This document shows, one piece after another, positions 13,055 through 24,200 of a stretch of 64,000 nt of DNA. Origin of the DNA: Trichosporon coremiiforme (lineage: Eukaryota > Basidiomycota > Tremellomycetes > Trichosporonales > Trichosporonaceae); NCBI GenBank assembly GCA_039545355.1, contig BCJJ01000007.1, positions 1,302,001 through 1,366,000 on the forward strand, written 5' to 3'. Each line of letters begins with the position of its first letter. Position 1 is the stretch's first letter. The notes under the pieces are model-generated. The model was not told where the DNA came from, ran no database searches, and saw only the letters and a program-made list of their open reading frames with translations. The position numbers and the translations under genes were made by a program.

Positions 13055-14402
13055 ACGCACAACCCCGCCAACGAATCGGCCCCGCGTGCACACGCCCCCT
13101 TGCGAGCATCACACATCGATCGATCATCCCTCCCCCCTCCCTGCTCCTTTCATGTGTATCCGCGGCTGTCCGCTCTCGTAACCCCTCACCCCTTGCACCT
13201 GCGCACCGACGAACCACGGACCTAACGGGACAGATCACCGCCACACCCAGCTCTTCGCCAGCGATTCAGACCCGGTGACCAGTGACTTGTGGGTATCATT
13301 TCCGTTAGCGCGATAGCGCCGTAGGTGTGTGTGCGCATGCGTGCATGTGTGCATGTGAGCGATGGCGCCTCGAACCGGGGCCGCCGGTACGCCAGTCACT
13401 TGACTGCACTGGCTCTGCTAGCATTGGGCCAAGATAGCCCGGCGCGCCAGCGCCAGATGTTTGCGAGCGAACCAGGGAGAGGGTTCATCTCCTGCGGTCC
13501 GCTACGCCAGCGCATGACAGTCTTCACCGGCGTACCCAGCGTGCTCCAGCGTGCGACGCCGGCGGCGCCAGTGGTCCGGCACCCGGTAGACCAAGCAGCC
13601 TAGCGTCCTTTACTCCTCTTTACCCCGCGCACCCCACGCACAAACGAGAACCAGCCCCGCACCCTCTGGCCCCTCTGGACCTCCTTTGGTGCTCGTCTGG
13701 TGTTATCCGTCGCTCTACGGCGTCGCTGGCGCTGGCCCCGCATGCGCTTGCTTGCGCTTGTCAATAGCTCGCATGCGGCGTCGCGGTGGCTCGCAGATGT
13801 CCGCTGCACCATCATAGTGTAGCACCTGGTCCCAGCTGGGGATATGCTGGGTCATGCTGGGTCATGCACGCAAGCGGGCCCCGCCAGAGTAGCGCGGCCG
13901 CATTCCGCACCAGTCTTATTCTGTCTTCTATCAGCTAGGGTTTCAGGCTGCTCCTTGCTCCGTTCCTCTGTTCCTTCATTCCTGCTGCTTGGTTCCCCTG
14001 CTTCGCTCCGGTTCCTCTGTTGGGTTCTGTGATACAAAAGAAGGCAACGCAGGAATAACGCCGCGGTGGTTCTCCTTGCAAGACTTCTGATCCCCACTCC
14101 ATCACTTATCTAGCTCCGGCTGGCTTCTGGGCTTCCGTCTTCTGTCACTCTCGTCACTTGTCTCCTCCCCACACCCACTACGATATCGCCATCAGGCAAC
14201 ATACAGCCGCTAACGCGCAGCCCTTCAGTCCAGGTTTCCCGGTGCCCGCCCGCGTGCACCAGTCGCTCTCGCCACAATTCGCATCAAGGAGTGCTACCCG
14301 CCCTCGCATCGCTCCGGTCTCCTGGCCCAGCGACGCCGCGACATCCCCGAACGCGATACACGCGAAACCCTCTACTGCTACGTCTCCAACGACTCGAGCA
14401 GC

Positions 14403-15920
14403 ATGAGCGAGCGCCCGAGCTCCGGGCACAAGCGCGCCCCGTCTGACGGATCAGACAGGCTGCACCCGCACGATCACCAGCGTTCCCGCCCCAACTCGAG
14501 GCCGACGAGCAGGCACGGGCCCTCTATCAAGCGTTCACCTCCTGGCACCGTTAGCCCCGGGTCGAGCCACGGCGAGGGTTCTCGCGGCCCGACCTGGAAG
14601 ACCGAGTCGCACTCCCACTCGGCGTCCGCTGCTTGCGGTGACTCTGGGTCGCCGAACATGTCTGCCGACGACGGGCAGAGCCCCCGCCCCGTCACGCCCG
14701 GGACCGGCATGACGGTGAACCGCAACCAGCCCGCGTTCATCTCCAAGCTCTACGCCATGCTCCAGGACCAGAAGTACGCGGACGCGAACCTGATTTACTG
14801 GGCTCCGGACGGGCGCTCGTTCATCTGCCCAAACCCGATCGAGTTTGCGCGCGACGTGCTCCCCAACTTTTACAAGACGAACAACTTCCAGTCCTTCGTC
14901 CGGCAGCTCAACATGTACTCGTTCAACAAGGTCAGCGACCTGTGCAGCGCGACGCAGTCTGACCCCTCGGCGTGGGAGTTCCGCCACCCGCTCTTCTGCC
15001 GCGACGAGCCCGAGAAGATCCACTTGATCCAGCGCAAGGCTGGCGGCCGCTCGGCGGACAGGAGGCAGCAGCATGCCGCCGGCAGCCCCGACGAGCGGCC
15101 CAGCACCGCCAACCTCATGTTCAACAGCCCCCAGCGCCCCAGCAGCAGCAGGCACGGCTCCGCCCCGCGCCTGTCCCAGGAGGCAATGTACCCGCGCTAC
15201 GAGCGGTACGAGCGCGAGCCGCAGACGACGTACTGGAACTCGCACCAGCCCGCGCCGGCGTCGACGGAGGGCGACGTGGCGGCCCTCGAGCGCGAGCTGC
15301 AGTACATGGGCGCCCGTTTGCAGGCGGAGCGGCACGAGAGTGCGCGCCACTCGTTGGAGCTGCACGGCCACCTTCTCCGGATGACGGACATGGTGGCCGA
15401 CCTGAGCGCAAACGACACGCACATGAACCGGGAGGAGCTGTTCGGGTTCCGCGCCGACGTGATGGAGCGGTACAAGCAGCTGCAGCGCCAGGTCGCCGAC
15501 GGACAGCGCTACTACGAGCAGCACCCCCACCCGCACCCCCCGCCCGTCGTGCAGCACCCGCCCTCCAGCTCCCACTCCAGCTCAAGCTACCACGACAGGT
15601 ACCACCCATACCGCCGGAGTCCGCCTGCGACGGCCGAGTCGCGCCCCGGATCGAGCCGGTACGAGCAGGTGCCGCGCGCACCGCCCCCGCACCCCTGGGA
15701 GCGCGATGCGAGGTACGACCGCTACTACGACGACGAGTACTACCGCCGGCGCGCGCGGGATGTGCGCGACCCGCGCGAGAGGGACGCCCGCGACCCCCGT
15801 GACCCCCGTGATCCGCGCGATCCCCGCGACCTCCGCGATCCAAGGGAGGTGCGCGACGACCGTTTCGACGAGCGCGCCGTGCCCGAGCAGCCGGCCTCGC
15901 TCCGCAACATTCTGCACTAG
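14403..15920 (+). CDS. HSF-type DNA-binding transcription factor
   Basis: A 505-residue intronless protein. Residues about 110-212 form a heat-shock-factor-type winged-helix domain: it opens with FISKLYAML, contains the recognition-helix signature SFVRQLNMYSFNKV and ends in a HPLFCRDEPEKIHLIQRK block. Residues about 295-365 are rich in heptad-like Leu and charged positions and resemble the coiled-coil oligomerisation region of HSF relatives. The N-terminus is Ser/Pro-rich; the C-terminus has His/Pro and Tyr/Arg stretches and a short Arg-Asp-Pro repeat near residue 460. The domain is closer in pattern to fungal Sfl1/Mga1/Hms2-type regulators than to canonical Hsf1, but I cannot settle the orthology. 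It probably acts in the nucleus. The first ATG in frame, at 14403, gives a complete DNA-binding domain and was chosen as start. The gene is flanked on both sides by more than 11 kb of gene-poor DNA, an unusual setting that would fit a large regulatory region. Confidence 0.9.
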   Translation: MSERPSSGHKRAPSDGSDRLHPHDHQRSRPNSRPTSRHGPSIKRSPPGTVSPGSSHGEGSRGPTWKTESHSHSASAACGDSGSPNMSADDGQSPRPVTPGTGMTVNRNQPAFISKLYAMLQDQKYADANLIYWAPDGRSFICPNPIEFARDVLPNFYKTNNFQSFVRQLNMYSFNKVSDLCSATQSDPSAWEFRHPLFCRDEPEKIHLIQRKAGGRSADRRQQHAAGSPDERPSTANLMFNSPQRPSSSRHGSAPRLSQEAMYPRYERYEREPQTTYWNSHQPAPASTEGDVAALERELQYMGARLQAERHESARHSLELHGHLLRMTDMVADLSANDTHMNREELFGFRADVMERYKQLQRQVADGQRYYEQHPHPHPPPVVQHPPSSSHSSSSYHDRYHPYRRSPPATAESRPGSSRYEQVPRAPPPHPWERDARYDRYYDDEYYRRRARDVRDPRERDARDPRDPRDPRDPRDLRDPREVRDDRFDERAVPEQPASLRNILH

Positions 15921-18900
15921 CCCGCCGCCGAGCGCCGCAAGCGCCGTCAGGCGCGAGGCGGTGGACACCCCTCTGCCTCTGGCTGAGGGGCAATGCGCAC
16001 TGCGCACACAGCATCACTGCTCCATGAGCATCCATCTAACCTCCTGAGGAGGCACATCACGACCCCACGACCATGTATGTAACGACCACCCCATGACGCG
16101 AACACTTGCCCCAGCGCAGTCTCTGTCGCTTCCCCCATCAGCAGACACCAGCATTCCCATCAGTATGTACTGTAAGCATTGAGGTCACAGCTAGCCCAGA
16201 CACGAATATGCAACCTGTGACCATCAAGGCGAGGCAGCGAGCGCAGCGAGCGTGAGCGAATCGCCAAGCGAAGCGAGGGCGAGAAGGCCGCAGGAAAACG
16301 AAAGAGCACAGCAAACTACCCAAACAAGAGCACAGCTGGCACAGGAGCACAGGCGGCACAGGAGCACCGCAGCGGGCAACAGGCCACCGAGCGATCGTCG
16401 CTTGGCGCGGTTCGCGTTCCGCACCGGCTGCCAGCATGCAGCACAGACCCCAGATACAGTGTATTGTGGCCCGAGGCCGAGGCTTAGACTCGTCAGATCG
16501 TTGCTCTGCACGCGGCCGCACGTCTGCTAGCCTGCATAGTCTGGTGTCGGGCGCCGAGACACTCAGCGAAGCGCTCAGCGAACATCCTCCTAGCTGGGAG
16601 ATCTCCCGGACCGTTCACCGGGCGGCACAAGCCTTTGCGACCTAGTGATCTCCTATCGACGTTAGGCGACTATCGCGCGATCGCACGAGCGCACGGGCAC
16701 CGGTGTGGAGTCCGGGGTACCTTCTGGCGCGCCTGGCCGCCTGCTATAGTCTATTATGGTCCGCCCTAGCCTGCATCGCGCCAGCTCGCTTTGGGCAGCA
16801 TGTGGCTCGATATAGCACCGCAAATCACTAGTGTCCGTGCTAGTGCCGTCAACACGGACATTCTGGGCTGCCTCTGTCAAGTTTAGCGCCGGAGCATCGA
16901 GCCTCAGTACCTTTTGCGACCCCTTTGTGAGCCTCGGAAACTCAGAGAGCAAGAGAGGAGCAGACTGCGCAGCGGCGTAAGACCACTCACTCTTTACCCC
17001 CCGGGACCCAGAGTTTAGCTCACGCTAGCGTGACCCGTACTTCCAGCTACATCCCGGAAATACCTTCTTTCGTTGTTCTGCCGCTCACCTGACTGTTCTG
17101 CGTCTCATTTTGCGCTCATTTGTGGTCCCCAGCGGTCCCAGGCTTAATGCGGAACCCAGAGAGCGGCCCGGCCCTGTTTACCCCTACCTTCCTCTCTTGC
17201 GTCGGGCCAGAGATAACGTACACCCCGTGACGCCTTCCCAAAGAGCTCGATGCGAGTGGCGCTCGACGAAATAACGGCACACAAACGTGATCACCAGTCA
17301 CGCATGCACGCACGCACGACCACAGTCACACGAGGGTACGAGAGGGCCGAGGGGCCAACGAAGGGCCCGAAGGGAAGAAGCATCATGGTGCAATGCTGGA
17401 CCTGGGGGACCTAAGGCTCGGACCTGGGCCGATCGCGCGACGGCGACCCAGTCTGGGTGATCACCGGTGATCAGTGGGGCGCGGAATGGAGTCTAACGCA
17501 GCACCCGATCCCGACGTCGCCGCGGCGTCCGCAGGACCTGTTTTACAATGTTCTAGCGTCGCCGTATACCGGAATAGCACTCACTTCGCTGGAATGGCGT
17601 ATCAGCCTCGTCTGATGCATGTGCAGCACATGGTAAAACAACATGGCAGCAGCGAAGGAGAAACAGCATCAACGGCATCCAATGCAAGGCAATGCAACGC
17701 CAAGGCTGCAAGCTGTACCTCGCCTCGCCTCACAGACGTTTCTAGACCCCACAACCTGCAACACACCCGCGCGCTTGAGGGCAATAGACGCAGCGACCCG
17801 CGCTTTCTCTGTTAATTGCAGGAAACGGCGTACGTACGACTTTCCGGCCGTCCGGGCTGCCCCAGAACTCAGGCGTGATGTCACCAGCAGCGAGTGTGCG
17901 AGTGCGTACCTTTCCGAGGGGGCTCGTGACAGCCCCGAAAACTCGCCCAACTCTGTGCACCACGCACGTACGCGCAACGTCTACGCCGTGCCGGGCAATT
18001 CACCCAACTCTGCATGGTCAAGGTCGTGTTTACCGGAAACTGCATGTGCCCACTTACGCTTAGCCGTCGTTTTGGTCGCACGCAGCAAGTAGTGCTTCAA
18101 GTACGCTGACGCGAGGCGCGAGGCTCGGAACGATACACGGTTCAATCGGTGCCGTGCCGCCAGGTCCTCCCAAGTCCTGCCAGGCCCTCATTGCTAGGCA
18201 CTACGGCGCGTACCTTCATCTCATTGTCACCTCCGCGCCTCCGTAGACGCATCTGACGTTTGACGGATATCCAAGCGTTCCGACAAGGTCAATGCGCAGG
18301 CTTACGACGCAGAACTCACGGGGTCCAAGGTGAGTGACATTCGGGCCTGCCCCGAGCCTCTCTTCAGATTCTGCGAACAGAAAGGGGACAGCAGGGCAGC
18401 AGGGCAGCATACGTGCGCCGCCGTCGTATGCGTGTATCCGTGAGTGCGTACGGAGCCCGGAGCCCGGAGCCCGAAACGCAGATTAAGCGCACGGGCCAAA
18501 CTCTGCGCGCTTGGCTTCCAGACTTTCCAGACCAGTTTTCGACGGTTTCGAACGCGGGTTCGACCGCGGTTCCACTGCCCTCGATCAGCGGTCTGGCGCG
18601 AACTTTGTACTCAACTCTATTTCGCCCCCATCGCCCGTCCCCGCTCACCCGGGCACAACCCCTGTCCGGGCGTATATTAACGCCAGGTACAAAGGTACGC
18701 CCGCCTGCTTCTGCGCGAACTGCATGTAATTCAGAATTGCCCCTGGACTGCAGTCGACGCCAGTGCTAGCGCCAGCGGGCATCGGCGGCCATCGCGAGAT
18801 CGCCGCAACTCACTCTTGTGTTTGCCCACATGCCACCTCACCACAGCCGCCTCGTACGAACGGCCTTGGACTGGTCCTGTGACGACGGCGCCACAGCGCA

Positions 18901-21145
18901 ACCGGGAAGCAGCGGCGACGCCTGCCCGCTGACCGCAAGCTAAACGCAGAGCTGGCCTCGTTGGGCAGGAGAGTTCAATGAAAGAAGGACCTTCTCGAGC
19001 TCCACGGAAACGATGCGATGCAGTCTCCGAAACACAGCTCGGCGTCGGAGCAAGGTGGGAGGAACGACGGCTTCGCAATGCGGGTCGAGCGGGTCCACGG
19101 CCATGAATGCAGAGACCTCGGCGGCACTACGGAACACGGCACGGCGGCACGCGGCACGATTCCAGCCATACCGAGGCGGTGCGTGCCTCCATCGTCGCGA
19201 CAGCGCCACACGATAACATGCTTGCTTGCTCCGTGGTCGTTTCCAGCGCACCGCCTGCCCGACGTAGGTTTCGGATACGCCTTCGGCCATCGTTCCAGCG
19301 CACCGCCTCGTCGCATGGCGGCGTCACCGAAGTGCCTCGGCGTCACTGGGCAGAAGCTCTCGCGTGGAAGAGATCTGTCACCGTCACCGCCACAAAGAAG
19401 TTGTTGCACGCGATCGGAAGGTCATCGCAGCGCCTTGCGGGGTGCCCTCGCCGATGCCCGGCTGCTTGCTCAGTTGCATCCGAGCGATATCTGGCACGCG
19501 CAGTACACAGAGCAGTGCGAGGGCTGCGGAGGCAGGGAGGGGAGGGCAACGGGGGCAAGCTTGTCGGTCGACTGCGATGCATAGCATAGCATCACTGGCG
19601 TACAGATAGGCCACGATGATGGCCGTGGGATGTTGAGGAGAGATTGAGCGTGGCACTTGGGCTAATGCTGTTGAAACAAAGTCGTCATCGCCACTAACGA
19701 GCTGGTCGCAATTATCTTGCCCACCAATGTAGCTGGGTGTCTGTGACTCCCGAAATGGGCTCTTGACTGACAACAGCTGCTAATGCGCTCGCTTGAGCAT
19801 CGAGGGTAGTGACTGATGAAGAGGTGGGAAGGGAGTGGACGCCAGAGGTCCGGTTTGCTGGAACGACGATCATGGTGAGATTTTCGGATCCGGTGCTGTG
19901 GAGCGGCGGCGTACTCTCCTAGCCTCGGAGTTCCGCCCGATCCGCGTTCCACGACCGCCACGCCAGAGGTAGAGGCTGCTAGCGCCTTCTCTACTGCCCT
20001 CTCCTGCTCCTCGTCGCCAGATTCATCGCACGGAAGAGCGAATAATCCCAAAAATGATGGGCTACACCGGGTGCGGAGCAAAGTGCTGAGCGGACCACTG
20101 CTTCGGAACGACGGGGCTGACGCCGCCCTCCGTAATCCGTCCCCGGAGGAGCTGAGGGTCCGGGAGCTTCGGCTGATCCACTCACAGGTCTCGGAAGGAC
20201 TTTACCAATGCATTGGGCGGCGGTGGGAGTGCATACGTGCATGCATATTGCATGTGGCGGAAGTGTCTCGAACGCTCGACGCCACTTCGCTTACTCCTTC
20301 TCCCTTCGAGACGAGGCTAAACGACCTCCCGATGCATACCCCGTTGACTATGGGGACAGGAGCATGCTCAGAAAACCGCTCCATGGCGAACGATGCCCAC
20401 TGACGTGCTCAGACGTCTCAAGTTAACGTTGAGCGGCCACGGACGCGACTGAGTTACGACTGTTGACTTCCAGCGACAAAGGTGTACATACTTTACGAGA
20501 CGAGCCAACATGTCAACGGAGCACAGCTGCTCGCCAGCTCTGGCTTGTGCATGGTCCGGGTGTGGAGTAGGCTCAGCTTGACCGCCTAAATGGTAGTCGA
20601 CGACTCGTCTGCCGCCACCCCGAGCTGTGGGAGACGCCACATCTGCCAGTGACGCTGGGCCGGGTTGTGTCGCAACCAACCCACGGCCAGCGTACGGCTT
20701 TCTGCGACTGGTGATACGCACAAGTCACGACGTACAGATCCGGGGGGAGAGTGCAGTGCTCAAGGAATACTTCAAAGTGGTCGACCGCTCACCACCTCCT
20801 AGCCATCACGCCTCGAGCCGACGCTTCCGTCTTGCAAGAGGGGAAGCGGAGTACGCTGAGTGCGTATTAGGAGAATAGCTCTCCCCCTGATGCCTAGCAG
20901 CGCGTCTGCCTCGTCTTGCGGCACACTGATATCGGCGGATCATGCTGGAATGCCCGAATTGGAGGCTCCCGATGATCTTCTCAATCCTACCCCTGCCATG
21001 CATCCTCGACAGCCCACGCTGCAAGTCAGGGCTGCCGAACTCTCTTCCATCGCCATCGGAGCTCCCATGAGTGTCGAAGTCGCTTCGCACTCCGGAGGGG
21101 CCGGGGTCGACGCCGCCGCGGGCGTGCTCGTCGTCAAACAGCGTC
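15921..21145. other. Gene-poor region downstream of the HSF-type gene
   Basis: No supported protein or RNA gene. Frames are short and lack recognisable domains. The stretch at 16225-16290 is built from repeated AGCGAGCG/AGCGAAGCGA motifs, and a 16-bp perfect palindrome lies at 17458-17473. I saw no transposon signature. Confidence 0.55.
17458..17473. repeat. 16-bp perfect palindrome
   Basis: TGATCACCGGTGATCA reads identically on both strands. It contains two TGATCA-like half sites around a central CCGG. It could be a binding site for a dimeric regulator, or chance. Confidence 0.6.
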
Positions 21146-21244
21146 TCTTCGCTAGTATATCGGTTAGTATAATCGCCTCTCAAACGAGAGTTCCTCACCT
21201 CTAAGTGATCGCGATAGAGCAGGGTTCGACTCCCTGGCGGAGAA
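21146..21244 (+). tRNA. tRNA-Glu(CTC) with a 27-nt intron
   Basis: Folded by eye: acceptor TCTTCGC pairs with GCGGAGA (one G-U), D arm GTAT/GTAT, anticodon stem ATCGC (172-176) pairs with GCGAT (211-215), and the T arm CAGGG-TTCGACT-CCCTG is perfect; the discriminator is A at 21244. The anticodon loop starts CTCTCA, giving anticodon CTC, and a 27-nt intron (183-209) follows position 37, the standard site. The mature tRNA is 72 nt. It is the only gene I can support in the 11.7 kb between the HSF-type and SnoaL-like genes. Confidence 0.85.
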
Positions 21245-24200
21245 CAGGGACGGCAACGTCCTCCTTTTGCATGTTTGGGGGTCCGCGGACGTGCAGTGCA
21301 AAGGAAGCTGGTGGGTGTCCTGGGAGGCAGATGGAGGCTTTGGTATGATGGTGTGCGACATCTCGGCGGTCTATTCTGATGCGGCGGAGCGAACCCTCGA
21401 CGTCGTACCCTACCGCGAACGTATCGCTCACCTCCGAAAACCCCGCCATCTCTTGCTCGCTCAGAGCATATCGAGTCTCCTGCTCAGTCCCCCAGTCCTA
21501 TCTCACTCTGACTTGAGTGTGGTCTGCTCGTTGCTGGTAACGGTATGTGAGTACTGGAAGCGATTCGTCCAATCCTCTCTGTGGCTCATATTTGCAGTGA
21601 ACATCATGCATCTGTGTAATGCGCTATCGTTTCAGGCGTTCGAACTCACTGTGATGGAAGAATGCCAGTGGGGGAACTGAGTTTCTTGAGAACAGGTGGC
21701 ACTCGCACCCCGGTGGAGATCGGCAGCCCGACATGAAACCCCCCCCCCCCCTTCACCCTTGCCACGCTCTGACTGAGCTGGTGTAGCCGAGGCGTATTGT
21801 CTCTGTGGCGATCAGCTGTGATCACCAGGTCCTTCCTCGGCACCACCCAGCAGCGGGCCAGACCTGGCCGGAGTCCGCACTGCGTCAGCGCTCTCCTCAA
21901 GGCTGTAGACTCCCCGGTTACCGCAGAAGCTGCTGGTCAAGCTGATAGCACACTGCTGAATGCCCGTCTTGCGCGCCGAATATGCGCCGCCGTCCAAGTG
22001 AACCTTGTCAGTCGCGGAACCCGTCCGCGCGGAAAGCAGTTGCGTCCACACGACTGGGTGCCCTCATGTGCTCCGGCTTCCAACACCTGGCTCGAGACTC
22101 GAGTTGCAGTAACGAAGACTCTGTTTGCCATGCGCGAGTCTCAGTCGTGACAGCCTAATGGTGGTTAGCAAGCCGATCGCGCCTTCTGCTCTGCGGCTGA
22201 ATAGGATGGAGGACCCATCGGAGCGAGTCTGCTGCCAGGTATCCGTAATGTCGGGTGTGAGTAGGCGGTCGCAACCTGTGCCCGCCACGAACGCGAGCCA
22301 CTGTTGCCACTGCCGGAACACGAACACTCGACATTACAACAGTTACGCCTATCTCGCCAACTCCCCGACGCCCGGGTTCGGAGCGAGTCGTGCAAGCGGC
22401 AGCCAGAATGATCGAGGGCAGGCAAAGTCTCTGTCAGGTAAGTCCAACACCGACCCAAACATCACCGAACCCACCGTGCGGCGTGCGCACCCATTATGAT
22501 ACCCGCATTGCCCGCAGTTCTGCCCGCGATACTCTCGGCGAGCAGTCGATACACCGAGCCGACCTGTCCTGCCAGTGGTGGGGGCGGGAGGAAGTTCGGT
22601 GTAATGTCGGTCTGGCGCAGTTCCAGTCGCACTGTATGAGTACAGATCTGCACTGCCGCATTGCCGCAGAGCCCGCAGTCCCAGTCTCGGTGTGCCTGCA
22701 GATCCGCCAGATCTGCGTACAGATCTGCCGGACAAACTTGTCAAGCTTCGGTAGGTGACTGTGGATCCTCGGCGCCACCTCGGTAGCCCGGCAGCCCGGT
22801 AGCTCGGTCCCTCGGTCCCTCGGTCCCTCGGTTTCTCGCCCTTCTCGGAGGTTTGAGGGCTCGGTGGCGAAGTCCTGAGGTCTTCCGGTCACTCCTGAGT
22901 TTCGGCGACCGGTGACTGGTGACTGCCGGTGACACGTCGTATGACGCGAGTGCTCTGCGCGAGTGACTTCCCGACACTCGGAATAGCCTAGCCTTGAGTC
23001 TCCCGCCAGCTGGCATCAGCGACGTTGACGTTTGTACTGCGTAAAGTCTCCGTCAGGAGGCTGGTCAGGAAGTTTCAACTTTTTCATGGCCCATTTTCAG
23101 ACTCGTGAATTGAAGACCGATTCCGGAGCCCCCAAGTCTCGGGGCTCAGGGGTGTTCGGTCTCAGAGTCTGCCTGATACGGTGACACCTGATAGCGGCGC
23201 GCCGTGTTGCCGGTGAGTGTCAGCGCGTCGAAATGTACGCAGCGATGACGCTGAAAGTCCGCGCTATCGGACTCTAACTTCACTCATGTTGACTTCGCTT
23301 CCGGCGCAATGAGTTGCTTGTAGTGAGAAGGGAGATCGAGCCTGGCCCAGTCCACAGGCCCGGGCGCCGCTCATGAGCCGCTCGCTGCCAGTCTCGGCTT
23401 CTGCAGAAAGGTGTGCCGACCCGGCACACCAAGTGGCCTGGAACATGCTGCAGCACGCTCGCTCGAGGTCGTTGATATCTGCGCGTAAAACCGTGCTGGA
23501 CCAGATGCGCAAAAGTTCCCCGCATATCCGCGCCCGCACCCGGTTCGGATTGCCCGTGGTCGACTGCGGTTAACTACGGTAAGCTACGCACGGACAGTCG
23601 ACCGAGGTACGTACCTGCTGTTGGATTCGGTGAGAGCTCGGTCTCGACGTGGAGTGGTGGGACCATGTCCGCTGATAACATGGTCATTGCATCGCTCATC
23701 CCTCGCTCATGCCCTCATAGACTCGCTCATGCCTCACCCGTGCCCTCATAGATTCGCTCATGCCTCGCTTATGGCTCGCTCATAGTCATAGCCTCGTTGA
23801 TAGACTCGCTGATAACCTCGCTCATACCTCGCTCATACCTCGCTCATGTGGATTTGCACCGAGCTCCGAGCTCAGCGGGCGCCGTCTAGTGGTCCGCGCG
23901 CGGATCGGAAGTGTTCGCTAGGATGTACGAGGATGAAGCAGTAAGGTTAATCGTCATTTGCAGGCTTGGCGCAGAACTTGGTATTGTTGGCAGTGTCATG
24001 GTGGTGAGATGACCGAGCCGTTCCAGGGAAGAAGGCAGGGATTATGATGAAGCAGGGAAGACGAAGCCGTGGTCAGTCGCGCGTATCGGAAGTTGCTTGT
24101 TGAGAAATTTAGTCTGAGATGTGGCCGGTGTGTGTGACGTTTAGAGTGTTCTGCAAGTGGTAGTCCGTCAAGCGTGTCCAGATGCAAGGGGGTGATGGTA

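Larger units (their letters stand above)
9001..14402 (+). promoter_or_regulatory. Pyrimidine-rich upstream region of the HSF-type gene
   Basis: The plus strand becomes rich in C and T from about 9 kb up to the HSF-type start codon, with many CTTCC, CCTCC and TCTCTC tracts and several simple repeats. No protein is supported. CT-rich plus-strand tracts are common upstream of fungal transcription start sites, and the same composition precedes the SnoaL-like gene near 27 kb, so I infer an extended promoter or 5' leader for the HSF-type regulator. The length is unusually large, and a non-coding transcript is an alternative. Confidence 0.4.

Noticed and set aside
1..14402. Centromere
   Set aside because: Lack of genes alone is not enough. 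I see no retrotransposon array or AT-rich core such as described in Cryptococcus centromeres.
14535..15575. A 346-codon minus-strand frame opposite the HSF-type gene
   Set aside because: Shadow of the HSF-type coding strand; low-complexity Val/Arg/Leu-rich product with no domain.
23691..23850. CRISPR-like repeat array
   Set aside because: Repeats are short, imperfect and nearly contiguous with no unique spacers, in a eukaryotic genome.
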